From NCBI RefSeq assembly GCF_016595465.1, contig NZ_JAENIK010000012.1:372001-436000 (forward strand): a stretch of 64,000 bases of DNA, in the 5' to 3' direction. A program made the position numbers and the translations under genes. The DNA comes from Luteolibacter yonseiensis. Lineage in GTDB: Bacteria > Verrucomicrobiota > Verrucomicrobiia > Verrucomicrobiales > Akkermansiaceae. Below are positions 35,483 through 42,178 of this stretch, in pieces; the first letter of the stretch is position 1, and every line of letters begins with the position of its first letter. Under the pieces are notes generated by a model, which saw nothing but the letters and a program-made list of their open reading frames with translations, was not told where the DNA came from and did not search any database.

Positions 35483-35731
35483 TCAGTTGGGTGACGGGTT
35501 GCCGGGCTGGAGGTGGGTTTGTTCCCATCGCAGGCATTCGTCGCGGGAAGCGTGGAAAAACAACACTCCACCGGTATCGGCATCGTGGACGTCCCACTCC
35601 TGGCTGGAGCCGTTGAAACGGATGTCCGTGGCCCGGACGACTTGGAGCCGTCCGAGGTCACGAAGATCAATCGCTTCGGTGTAGAGGCAGTCGATGGAAC
35701 CGCCGGGTGTGAAGCGGAGGGTCGATTTCAT
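35483..35731 (-). CDS. Small conserved protein with the LYTEAIDLRDLGRL motif
   Basis: 82 residues starting MKSTLRFTPGGSIDCLYTEA. The N-terminal motif and the WDVHDADTGGVLFFHASRDE segment recall, from memory, a small family on plasmids and in planctomycete genomes; I know no function. Its ATG overlaps the DUF2997 stop by four bases, so it is made together with that protein. It ends WEQTHLQPGNPSPN. Confidence 0.78.
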   Translation of the reverse strand: MKSTLRFTPGGSIDCLYTEAIDLRDLGRLQVVRATDIRFNGSSQEWDVHDADTGGVLFFHASRDECLRWEQTHLQPGNPSPN

Positions 35732-35934
35732 GAATCTCCCCCGCCGAGGGTTTGCTGGTTCTGACGGGTGATGTCCTGGCTCCAGTAGTCGGACTTGCGG
35801 CGGCTCGATACTTTCGCGCCAAGCGCCTCCTCAATCGCCTTGGTGGCGGCCTCGCAACCGTTGCCCTTGAAGCCGTAAGCCTCGACAAGCACATCTCCGG
35901 TCGGCGACACCTTGACGCGGATCTGGCGGCTCAC
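35728..35934 (-). CDS. DUF2997 protein
   Basis: 68 residues from GTG 35934 (SRQIRVKVSPTGDVLVEAYG). The sequence (then KGNGCEAATKAIEEALGAKV) matches the DUF2997 pattern: a beta-beta-alpha fold with an invariant GxxC followed by a helix. The start overlaps the DUF1257 stop (GTGA) and the stop overlaps the next ATG, so three genes are translationally linked. The longer frame to 36102 lies inside DUF1257 and is a shadow. Confidence 0.82.
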   Translation of the reverse strand: MSRQIRVKVSPTGDVLVEAYGFKGNGCEAATKAIEEALGAKVSSRRKSDYWSQDITRQNQQTLGGGDS

Positions 35935-36320
35935 AGCGAACCTCCTTCCAACGTGAGCAGGATCGAGCCATCGGCTTCGACCTTGCGCGTCGTGCGGAGG
36001 CCCCGCTGGGTGGCGGCGCGGATGGTCCGATGCACGCCGTAGGATTGCAGCAGCCGGCCGTAGCCTGCTCCCACCTCCCTCGCGACGTGGCCGTCCCACC
36101 AATCGGCGGTAAGGCCGTAGCCGCCATCGTTTTCCGCCGAGTGATCGACGGCGATGTCATACGGGCCTTTCAGCTTGATGACGTAGGGGGCCGCGCGGCT
36201 GACACCGGCGTAACCCCGGCAATAGGAATCAGGAACAAGACGGAGGTCGAGTTCGACACAGGCATCGACCAGCGAAGGGATGTCGCGGATCTGGGTTTTG
36301 ATCGTGGTGAAATGGCTCAT
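35931..36320 (-). CDS. DUF1257 / Ycf35-like protein
   Basis: 129 residues, MSHFTTIKTQIRDIPSLVDA, the DUF1257 signature start, with a GYDIAV-like segment (GPYDIAVDHS), GLTADWWDG and a final helix-strand (HRTIRAATQRGLRTTRKVEA). Ycf35 is the plastid/cyanobacterial member of this family, and Ycf46 is also a plastid/cyanobacterial family; their joint presence here is a real association, though the activity is unknown. It is the first gene of the block. Confidence 0.85.
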   Translation of the reverse strand: MSHFTTIKTQIRDIPSLVDACVELDLRLVPDSYCRGYAGVSRAAPYVIKLKGPYDIAVDHSAENDGGYGLTADWWDGHVAREVGAGYGRLLQSYGVHRTIRAATQRGLRTTRKVEADGSILLTLEGGSL

Positions 36321-36367
36321 GGAATGGATGGTTGGTTTTCAGTTGGATGGTTTGAGAGGTGGATGCA

Positions 36368-36401
36368 CCAAGGGCGGCCCCTGTGAGAGGGCCGCCCTTG
36401 G
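36368..36401. other. Perfect 13-base-pair hairpin upstream of the DUF1257 gene
   Basis: CCAAGGGCGGCCC and GGGCCGCCCTTGG around an 8-base loop, 48 bases before the DUF1257 start. There is no T-run on the minus strand. It could be a leader structure or an operator. Confidence 0.5.
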
Positions 36402-36423
36402 CGCGGAGTTCAGGTGGTTATTT

Positions 36424-36524
36424 GGCGTGTCGGGTGATGGTATTGGCTTTCGAGGAAGTGGGAGTGGTGGTGGTTTAAAATATGGCTGGTGAGGAATAAA
36501 TCGGCGTGTCGGGTGTGGGTATTG
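36424..36524. repeat. Pair of 22-base direct repeats 79 bases apart
   Basis: GGCGTGTCGGGTGATGGTATTG (20 of 22 identical in the second copy, at 36503-36524, which reads TG for AT). They lie upstream of the DUF1257 block and may be regulator sites or iteron-like repeats. Listed by position: copy 1 is 36424-36445. Confidence 0.5.
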
Positions 36525-36570
36525 CGTGACGTGTGGAAAGGGAATGGACGCCCGGGATCGGAGCACGAAA

Positions 36571-36598
36571 AAGCCCGCGCGGAATTCCGGGCGGGCTT
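36571..36598 (-). terminator. Terminator after the 168-residue CxxC gene
   Basis: AAGCCCGC and GCGGGCTT form the outer stem, with GGAATTCC in the middle. On the minus strand it ends in TTTTTCGTG. It is 60 bases after the stop at 36658. Confidence 0.75.
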
Positions 36599-36657
36599 GA
36601 AAATGTGCTGTAAATCTTCGAGGTCGGCCTCGATTAATTAGCTGGAAGAATTTCCAG

Positions 36658-37164
36658 TCAGTTCTGTGCCGGGTCGAGCCCATTCACGCTGGGTCCGTTG
36701 TCCCGGATTTTATTGTGACAAATCCCACAGAAGTAGCGGTATCGATCATCCAGGTGGGCAGAGTCGATTTTTCGCTGCGCTGTAGTCATAGCGTCTTTTA
36801 CTACCGGCAGCCCGAGCTTATGCGTGAAATAGCTCAAACCACTAAAATTATCTGGAGAAATATCCTCGTTAAAACTGGTGCCGGCAATCCAGTGCAATCT
36901 AATCGTCAAGAGAGCGCAGTCATCAGAAGTTAAATCCAGGCCATACTCAAAATGATCCCACTGAGATAGCCGTTTTAGGAATTCTGGCAGTCCCCCAAGT
37001 GTTCGCAGTCGATGACTCTTCGCTGCCTGACACTCCCGGATTCGCGGATTTTTCCCCCGAACGTCGAACTCAAGTCCAAACCCATCCAATGCGCGGATGA
37101 ACGCGACGAACGATTCAGTCGCAAGGGCTGAGCGGAAGCGGGCAAGAATATCAGTCGTCGTCAC
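36658..37164 (-). CDS. Hypothetical protein with C-terminal CxxC
   Basis: About 168 residues if translation begins at GTG 37164 (TTTDILARFRSALATESFVA); the frame opens further to a TTG at 37221. No family recognised. The C-terminal region has FCGICHNKIRDNG, a CxxCH that could bind zinc or be a nuclease-type finger. The sequence is more AT-rich than its neighbours, which suggests recent acquisition. It lies between DUF3150 and the DUF1257 block. Confidence 0.6.
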   Translation of the reverse strand: MTTTDILARFRSALATESFVAFIRALDGFGLEFDVRGKNPRIRECQAAKSHRLRTLGGLPEFLKRLSQWDHFEYGLDLTSDDCALLTIRLHWIAGTSFNEDISPDNFSGLSYFTHKLGLPVVKDAMTTAQRKIDSAHLDDRYRYFCGICHNKIRDNGPSVNGLDPAQN

Positions 37165-37255
37165 AGGCTTCAGGTCCTTATGGCGGTAAATCCGAAACTG
37201 TGTCAAGAGCGAGCGGAACAAGCTTCGGAGTCATCACGCCCCCGAAGCTCTGAAT

Positions 37256-38275
37256 TCAGCCGACGGCGGCGAGCTTGCGCGCGCCCATCTGACCAAAGCG
37301 GGAAACCACCTCTCGCGCGTCACTGCGGGCGAGCTGCACAGCGGTTTCGCGCAAGCGTGACAAGCCGTCGGTCAGGCTGGCCATGGCACCGCTGTTGTTG
37401 CGGTAGTCCTCGGCGCTCCGGCCCAGCAGGTCGCGGCGGAACCGTTCTAGTGTCTGCTCCAACTGTTGGTCGCCCGCGAAATTCAGGGTGCGGAAGCTGT
37501 CGATGAATCCGGTGAGCCGGTTCAACGTGCGCTGGTGCACCCCATTTTCGCTGCTGTTGATCGTGGTGAGAACGTCCTGGGCAAGCCGGGCCGTCTCGTC
37601 ACGCATGGAGGCCACACTCTCGCGGATGAACTCGTCGATGCCGGAGTTGAGACGCCGTGAGGCATCTTCCGAAATGCGACGGCGGTTCTCGGCGACTTCT
37701 AGCTGTTCCACGCCTTCGACGACCTCCAGACGGATGCTGTCGGGCGCGGCGATCTGGAACAACCGGGTGTCGAACCCGAAGCGTTTGGCGATTTCACCAG
37801 CAGGTGGGAACGACTGCTCGATGGTGGCGATCAATCGTTCGGCACTGCCGTTGAGGTTCTGCGCGGCATCCCGCCATTCGATCATCGCGGCTTCCCGCAA
37901 CGATGAGTAGCGGGCGACGAAATCAAGTGTGGCTTCGCGGAATTCATCACGAAGCTTTTCGAGCTTGTCGGTGATGTCCGCAAGGCGGGCGTTCGGCACG
38001 AAACGTCCGATGCCACCCAAGAACGGGAAGCTCGAACTTTCGACCGTAGCCTGCACTCGGGATTCGATGAGAGCGAAGGCCTGCAGGGCATCGCGTGGGA
38101 TCAGGCGTTTCTGGCCTAAGAGGATGAGCCGGTCGCTGACACGGGCGGGATCAAGACCGAGGTCCTCTGGAGTGAGCCGCTTGCAACCGCGCCAATAGCG
38201 GACGGAGGTGGAGACGAGCACTCCCCGGCGGCAGATGCCGTCGAGGAGCGATTGATTGGAGTTTGTTGGATTCAT
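37256..38275 (-). CDS. DUF3150 protein
   Basis: 339 residues, ATG 38275. The N-terminus RRGVLVSTSVRYWRGCKRLT followed by EDLGLDPA is the typical start of DUF3150. Most of the rest (residues 75-320) is long charged helix, for example LEKLRDEFREATLDFVARYS and DEFIRESVASMRDETARL, suggesting a coiled-coil scaffold. DUF3150 genes occur on plasmids and phages, usually near AAA+ ATPases and nuclease genes, as here. The biochemical activity is unknown. A strong terminator separates it from the genes upstream. Confidence 0.82.
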   Translation of the reverse strand: MNPTNSNQSLLDGICRRGVLVSTSVRYWRGCKRLTPEDLGLDPARVSDRLILLGQKRLIPRDALQAFALIESRVQATVESSSFPFLGGIGRFVPNARLADITDKLEKLRDEFREATLDFVARYSSLREAAMIEWRDAAQNLNGSAERLIATIEQSFPPAGEIAKRFGFDTRLFQIAAPDSIRLEVVEGVEQLEVAENRRRISEDASRRLNSGIDEFIRESVASMRDETARLAQDVLTTINSSENGVHQRTLNRLTGFIDSFRTLNFAGDQQLEQTLERFRRDLLGRSAEDYRNNSGAMASLTDGLSRLRETAVQLARSDAREVVSRFGQMGARKLAAVG

Positions 38276-38320
38276 GATGATGTCGGGTGGTTGGGGTTGT
38301 GGTGTGTTTTTGATGAGAAT

Positions 38321-38356
38321 AAAAAACGCCCGCCCAGTCGGATGACCGGGCGGGCG
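38321..38356 (-). terminator. Strong terminator after the nuclease operon
   Basis: CGCCCGCCC (38327-38335) and GGGCGGGCG (38348-38356) pair perfectly; on the minus strand six T follow. It lies 19 bases past the stop of the 46-residue gene. Confidence 0.85.
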
Positions 38357-38374
38357 TGTGGGGATTTTTTGGGT

Positions 38375-38515
38375 TCACCGCCGCAGGATCACGGCGGCGA
38401 AGAACATCGCCACCGCGCCGATCACCACGGGCACCCAGAAATCCGTAAAAATCTGGAGGCTGAGCGCGGTGATCGAAATGACGGCGAAGATATGGAGGTA
38501 GGGAACCGGTTTCAT
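38375..38515 (-). CDS. 46-residue membrane protein
   Basis: ATG 38515 opens 46 codons ending TGA. The product MKPVPYLHIFAVISITALSL continues with VVIGAVAMFFAAVIL before ending RR: two membrane helices separated by a short IFTDFW loop. The family is unknown. It is the last gene before the terminator and starts 12 bases after the stop of the 55-residue gene, so both are probably translated from the same message. Confidence 0.6.
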   Translation of the reverse strand: MKPVPYLHIFAVISITALSLQIFTDFWVPVVIGAVAMFFAAVILRR

Positions 38516-38527
38516 ATCTGATGGATG

Positions 38528-38695
38528 CTAGCGGATGGAACGTCCCGCGGTGATGACCACCGCCATGCCGATGAGGGCGTAGCCGATGACCTTCAACCCG
38601 TCGCCGATCGGTCCCATATCTGGAGCGGTCGGAGCGACGGGCGCGGAGCATGCCCCCAGCAGGGACGTGAATATCGTGGCGAGGATGATCTTCAT
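38528..38695 (-). CDS. 55-residue lipoprotein with a membrane helix
   Basis: ATG 38695 overlaps the nuclease stop by four bases (ATGA). The product has a lipoprotein signal MKIILATIFTSLLGAC with lipidated Cys at 16, then SAPVAPTAP and one membrane helix (LKVIGYALIGMAVVITAG) ending RSIR. No family recognised. Two tiny membrane proteins coupled to a nuclease gene resemble lysis or toxin-like modules, but this is only a suggestion. Confidence 0.6.
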   Translation of the reverse strand: MKIILATIFTSLLGACSAPVAPTAPDMGPIGDGLKVIGYALIGMAVVITAGRSIR

Positions 38696-39543
38696 GCGGC
38701 CTTCCTTTCCTCCTCATGGACCGGAAGCCAGGCCATGCATTCGTTCCGGAACTGGCACCACGAGCATTGCATCCCCGGTTGGGGGTGGAAGCGGTTGCTC
38801 GCGATTCCCTCGACAGCGGTTTCCAACAGGGCGACAACCCTGCGCTTGCGATGGGCATCGGCCGGTTTGCTCGTCACGCGGATGGTCTGCGGTTTTTTGG
38901 TCTTCACCAAAAACACGAGGTCCAGCGACGGCGGGGTTTCACCGATGGCGGCTTCCAGGAGGAGTTGGTAGCTCACCAGCTGGATTTCATGATCGAACGC
39001 GGCGTGCGACTTGTCGGGTTTGGCCGCGCTCGATTTGAAATCCACCGGGGTGAAATTCCCTTCGATCAGATCCATCGCACCTGTCAGCGGGACGGAGAGA
39101 CCGGGGATCGTTTCTGTCAGCAACACCTCGACGGCGCGCGGCTTGTCCTTCAGCGCCTCCGGGGAGTCGAGGTAGGCGGCGATCACGCGAAGTCCGTCGA
39201 TACGGGTCTTCTCGCGTTTTTGCTCGCTGCCGTAATTCACCGGACCTTCGTCGCGTTCGAGATCCCTGAAAGATTTGTCAAACGCCGCGGCGACCGTTTC
39301 CGGCGAATCGTCTCCGCCCCTCCACCGTGCGAGATGGAAGGCCTGAAGCGCCGCGTGCACCGCCTTTCCCAAGTGAAGGCTCACCGGGGTCTTGCGTTTG
39401 ATGCAGGCGACCCGCTCGAAGTAGAACATCAGCGAACAGCTGAGATAGGCCTTCGCCGCCGTCGGACTGATGTGGTCCGGCAGGGACTGCGCCCACTTGC
39501 TGAGACCGGTGGAAAAGGGCGCATCCTGGACCGCCGCGATCAT
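38692..39543 (-). CDS. PD-(D/E)XK nuclease, probable Fe-S type
   Basis: 283 residues from ATG 39543 (MIAAVQDAPFSTGLSKWAQS), which overlaps the previous stop (ATGA). Conserved features of the RecB/Cas4/AddB nuclease family: a SPTAAKAYLSC N-terminal motif, LHLGKAVHAALQ, the active-site pair GAMDLIEG and PVDFKSS (Asp, Asp-x-Lys), and QLVSYQLLL. The single Cys of the N-terminal motif plus CSWCQFRNEC at the C-terminus would complete a four-Cys iron-sulfur site as in AddB and Cas4. Likely a DNA-end-processing exonuclease. No helicase gene is adjacent. Confidence 0.87.
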   Translation of the reverse strand: MIAAVQDAPFSTGLSKWAQSLPDHISPTAAKAYLSCSLMFYFERVACIKRKTPVSLHLGKAVHAALQAFHLARWRGGDDSPETVAAAFDKSFRDLERDEGPVNYGSEQKREKTRIDGLRVIAAYLDSPEALKDKPRAVEVLLTETIPGLSVPLTGAMDLIEGNFTPVDFKSSAAKPDKSHAAFDHEIQLVSYQLLLEAAIGETPPSLDLVFLVKTKKPQTIRVTSKPADAHRKRRVVALLETAVEGIASNRFHPQPGMQCSWCQFRNECMAWLPVHEEERKAA

Positions 39544-40088
39544 GCCGCCCTCCTGTGGTTGGATCCCTGATAGGCGGAGCCGTTGCGACGTCTGCCGCCC
39601 TGGTGATCCGCACCACCGTGGGTGTCGAACAATTCGTCGATCAGCCCGGAGGCCTCGACCTTGTTGAGCAGCCGCACGCCTTTGCCGAAGCGCTCGACGG
39701 CGAGCGCCTCGACATCCGCTTTGTCGAGTAGATGTTCTTCGACCAGTTTCAGAATGAGATCCTTCTGCTTGTCGGAACATTTCCACGCCGGACCCTGCCG
39801 CCAGTTTCCTTGGGTGCTGCCCCCGGATTTCGGAGAGCTGCCGGCATCCCGCTGGATGACGTTCTTAGCCTCCGGCGGATCCATCCCGTAGTCGGCGGGA
39901 GGAACAAAACCGGTGTGCAGGATCTGCTCGTCCACGGTGGATTGCAGACGATGATAGAGACGCTCGGATTCGCCCGCCACATCGTCGGTGGTCACCAGTT
40001 CGGTCTCGACGGAGACGGAGAACTGGTGTGACGAGTAACCGGGAAGCCCGAGACGCTTGGAGTAATTTGCGATGAGTTTGATAGCCAT
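39540..40088 (-). CDS. Conserved hypothetical protein paired with the nuclease
   Basis: 182 residues, MAIKLIANYSKRLGLPGYSS then HQFSVSVETELVTTDDVAGE. The N-terminal part (residues 1-60) looks like a conserved, structured domain, and VEEHLLDKADVEALAVERFG looks like a helical second domain; the C-terminal 30 residues are Gly/Arg/Asn-rich. I recall similar proteins next to PD-(D/E)XK nucleases in planctomycete-type plasmids but no function. The stop overlaps the nuclease start, so they are coexpressed and may form one complex, for example an annealing protein with a nuclease. Confidence 0.7.
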   Translation of the reverse strand: MAIKLIANYSKRLGLPGYSSHQFSVSVETELVTTDDVAGESERLYHRLQSTVDEQILHTGFVPPADYGMDPPEAKNVIQRDAGSSPKSGGSTQGNWRQGPAWKCSDKQKDLILKLVEEHLLDKADVEALAVERFGKGVRLLNKVEASGLIDELFDTHGGADHQGGRRRNGSAYQGSNHRRAA

Positions 40089-40115
40089 GGTATTGGGTGG
40101 TTTGATGTTGAAACG

Positions 40116-40143
40116 AAAAAGCCCGCACCTTGCGGCACGGGCT
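40116..40143 (-). terminator. Terminator after the RHH-protein gene
   Basis: On the minus strand CCCGTGCC, a GCAA tetraloop and GGTGCGGG form an 8-base-pair stem (two wobble pairs), extended by AG/CT, followed by five T. The stop of the gene at 40174 is 30 bases away. Confidence 0.75.
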
Positions 40144-40173
40144 TGGGTTTTGGGTTGATGAGAAAAATCCGGA

Positions 40174-40377
40174 TCACGCGGCGTCCGGGAAACGTACGAT
40201 CACGGACTCAGGATCGGCGGCAACTTCCTCCGGCACGACTAATTGCTCAGCACGGAGACCGCAGCGGAGCAATTCATCAGCCAGGCGGGTCATGGGCATC
40301 CGACGGCGTTTCCCTTCCTGATAAAGCAGGCGGACAACGTCATCGGACAAGCGTGGTGAATACAGGGTTCTGGACAT
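40174..40377 (-). CDS. Small ribbon-helix-helix-type protein
   Basis: 67 residues from ATG 40377 (MSRTLYSPRLSDDVVRLLYQ). The layout beta-strand (TLYSPRLS), helix (DDVVRLLYQEGKRRRM), turn and helix (MTRLADELLRCGLRA) is that of Arc/CopG ribbon-helix-helix DNA-binding proteins. It is an antitoxin-sized protein but no toxin partner is visible next to it. The longer frame to 40620 crosses a hairpin and is not credible. Probably a local transcriptional regulator. Confidence 0.7.
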   Translation of the reverse strand: MSRTLYSPRLSDDVVRLLYQEGKRRRMPMTRLADELLRCGLRAEQLVVPEEVAADPESVIVRFPDAA

Positions 40378-40406
40378 GGTGGTTTGGTTTTGTGGGTTCC
40401 AAGACA

Positions 40407-40433
40407 AGCCATGCGCCATCGAAGCGCATGGCT
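40407..40433 (-). terminator. Hairpin after the GYF/zinc-finger gene
   Basis: AGCCATGCGC and GCGCATGGCT, perfect 10-base stem, 7-base loop, in the gap between the genes at 40377 and 40545. There is no T-run after it on the minus strand (GTCTTGG follows). Confidence 0.5.
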
Positions 40434-40544
40434 GTCCATGTAAAACCAAAACCGCCGCCCGACGCGAGTGGCGGAATGACGGAACGAAACCGTCTATCAA
40501 ATATTTATAACACCAAGGGGTCGGCCATTGCAGGCCCCGCACGT

Positions 40545-41207
40545 TCACCAACCCAGAACATAACCTCTCCCCTGGCAGCTCCGGCATGTCGTCGTTTTCC
40601 TGCCTCCGAGGCCTCCGCATGTGGGGCAGACGGCATCATATCCCGAGGGCGTGCGGAACGAGCCGTTTCCGTGGCACGTGTCGCACTGCCCCTCGGAGGA
40701 ACCGGTGAGTCCGGTCCTCGGTCTCACCGTTGTGTTGGCGACCTCGCCTGTCCCACCGCAGACGGTACAGGTGTGCTGCTTGTTCGGCAGGGTTGCCATC
40801 GCTTTCCGATACATCGCCTCGCTTTCTTCCTCCGTCATCCTTTCGGACCCTGAATTCCCACGCACGGTCTCTGATGAAGGTTCATGTGATTTAAAAACTG
40901 AAAACAGTGCCAGCAGCGCAAGTCCCACCAAGGCCAGCCTCCACCGAAACTTCAATTGAGAAAACCACCCGAGAAGCGAAACCGTGACGCTCAGGAGCTT
41001 GGCCACATAGTCGACTTGCTGAGGAAGTGGCGGAGGGACTGTCGAACTTACCGGGATAACAGATTTCAGAGCGCGCCACTCTTGTTCCCCTTCGGCAGCC
41101 ACCATAGTGTCGGGAGTAAGCTTTCCGTCGGAAAACAACCGGACGAGATCATCCAGAATTATTGGCCCTTCAACGGTTTGTCCATCGCGGCAGTAATACC
41201 ATTGCAT
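40545..41207 (-). CDS. GYF_2-domain membrane protein with DnaJ-type zinc finger
   Basis: 220 residues. Residues 1-50 are a GYF_2 domain (MQWYYCRDGQTVEGPIILDD, with EQEWRAL). A membrane helix follows at about residues 89-108 (WRLALVGLALLALFSVFK). Residues about 140-215 hold four CxxCxG-type elements (CTVCGGTGE, CDTCHGNGS, CPTCGGLGG, CRSCQGRGY), the cysteine-rich zinc-binding module of DnaJ. Proteins combining these parts are common in Verrucomicrobia and Planctomycetes. Function unknown, perhaps membrane-bound protein folding or quality control. Confidence 0.8.
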   Translation of the reverse strand: MQWYYCRDGQTVEGPIILDDLVRLFSDGKLTPDTMVAAEGEQEWRALKSVIPVSSTVPPPLPQQVDYVAKLLSVTVSLLGWFSQLKFRWRLALVGLALLALFSVFKSHEPSSETVRGNSGSERMTEEESEAMYRKAMATLPNKQHTCTVCGGTGEVANTTVRPRTGLTGSSEGQCDTCHGNGSFRTPSGYDAVCPTCGGLGGRKTTTCRSCQGRGYVLGW

Positions 41208-41272
41208 GGTGAGTGATTCTAACGAGTGATGACGGATTAAAATATTTCAATGGGACCAGCTCTCAGCAAACT

Positions 41273-41728
41273 TCAGAAACGGAACATGCGCGGGCACGTG
41301 ATGGCTCCATTCATGCCTCCCCATTTGCAGTGATGGATGGGGCCGGTATTCTCTTCCCCCCCCACCGGTTTAAGACGATACCGCAGAGACCAGATAATCC
41401 CCGTGAGCGCGAATGCCACTCCAACCAACAATCGATACATTCCAACGTTTTGGATTTTTTGCTGCTGCAAGGGCGTGGTCATGGCGGTGGAAAGCAAGAG
41501 GAACACGATCAGAAAAGCGACGGTTGAAACGATCCACCCGCCGTTGGAGCGCCAGAACCACAGCGTCGAGGTTAGAGCAAGGGCCAAAGGGAACCCCATC
41601 GCCGTCGCGGTCATATCCGACACAAATTGCTGGCCAACGATTCCGAAGACCACCCACAGCGCCGAGGATGTCACTACAAAGAGCAAGAAAGAGAGGAGGA
41701 ATTCCAACGTTGGGGAACGGCGTTTCAT
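41273..41728 (-). CDS. Four-helix membrane protein
   Basis: 151 residues from ATG 41728 (MKRRSPTLEFLLSFLLFVVT). Four predicted membrane helices (LEFLLSFLLFVVTSSALWVV, MGFPLALALTSTLWF, GGWIVSTVAFLIVFLLLSTA, MYRLLVGVAFALTGIIWSL). No conserved motif recognised. It is divergent from the XRE regulator, and the two operators lie between them, so it may be controlled by it. Confidence 0.6.
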   Translation of the reverse strand: MKRRSPTLEFLLSFLLFVVTSSALWVVFGIVGQQFVSDMTATAMGFPLALALTSTLWFWRSNGGWIVSTVAFLIVFLLLSTAMTTPLQQQKIQNVGMYRLLVGVAFALTGIIWSLRYRLKPVGGEENTGPIHHCKWGGMNGAITCPRMFRF

Positions 41729-41770
41729 TTGCAAGAAGGGGGTAGGAAAGATCTGACGACAAAAGGAGAA

Positions 41771-41790
41771 GTGCTCCGATTTCGGAGCAC
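41771..41790. promoter_or_regulatory. XRE-type operator 1
   Basis: GTGCTCCGATTTCGGAGCAC, a 20-base palindrome with only a central mismatch. The same core recurs at 41819-41834, next to the start of the XRE gene, so the gene is probably autoregulated. Confidence 0.7.
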
Positions 41791-41818
41791 TTACATGATT
41801 TAGAGCCGCTAGCGTCAA

Positions 41819-41834
41819 GCTCCGAAATCGGAGC
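41819..41834. promoter_or_regulatory. XRE-type operator 2
   Basis: GCTCCGAAATCGGAGC, identical to the core of operator 1 on the other strand, ending 1 base before the ATG of the XRE gene. Binding here would block translation start or transcription of that gene. Confidence 0.7.
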
Positions 41835-41835
41835 A

Positions 41836-42105
41836 ATGGCAGAAAAATCCCAGAACCTTGTAGGCCCCCAGATCCGTCGGCTCAGACGAGCCGCTGGCAT
41901 GTCCCAAAATGACCTGGCCATCAAGTTACAGGTCAAAGGCTGGGACATCAGCCGCGGCGGAGTTTCCAAAATCGAATCACGCCTGCGCCTGGTGAACGAC
42001 GCCGAAATTTTCCTGTTAGCTGCGGTGCTTGGACACGAAATCAAGGAGCTCTTCCCCAATCGCCCAGCCAGGATCAAAGATGTCTTGAGACAGGGTCGGG
42101 ATTAG
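41836..42105 (+). CDS. XRE-family helix-turn-helix repressor
   Basis: 89 residues, MAEKSQNLVGPQIRRLRRAA. A complete helix-turn-helix follows (RRAAGMSQNDLAIKLQVKGW, with SRGGVSKIESR as the recognition region) and a LLAAVLGHEIKELFP tail typical of short phage-type repressors. It has no ligand domain. Its ATG directly abuts a palindromic operator with a second copy 48 bases upstream, so it should repress itself and perhaps the divergent membrane gene. Confidence 0.88.
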   Translation: MAEKSQNLVGPQIRRLRRAAGMSQNDLAIKLQVKGWDISRGGVSKIESRLRLVNDAEIFLLAAVLGHEIKELFPNRPARIKDVLRQGRD

Positions 42106-42178
42106 CCACACCCCTCAAATACGGATCTCAGAATCCCCCCACGTCGGCAGGTATGTGTTCAACGCTCTTGAACCCGCT

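Larger units (their letters stand above)
36321..36657. other. Intergenic region with hairpins and direct repeats
   Basis: No gene. It holds a perfect hairpin at 36368-36401, two direct repeats (36424-36445 and 36503-36524) and a terminator at 36571-36598. It is likely the promoter region of the DUF1257 block. Confidence 0.6.

Noticed and set aside
36658-36720. C-terminal CGICHNKIRDNG as an HNH nuclease finger
   Set aside because: Only one CxxC pair is present and the His-Asn-His spacing does not fit; kept as an unknown protein.
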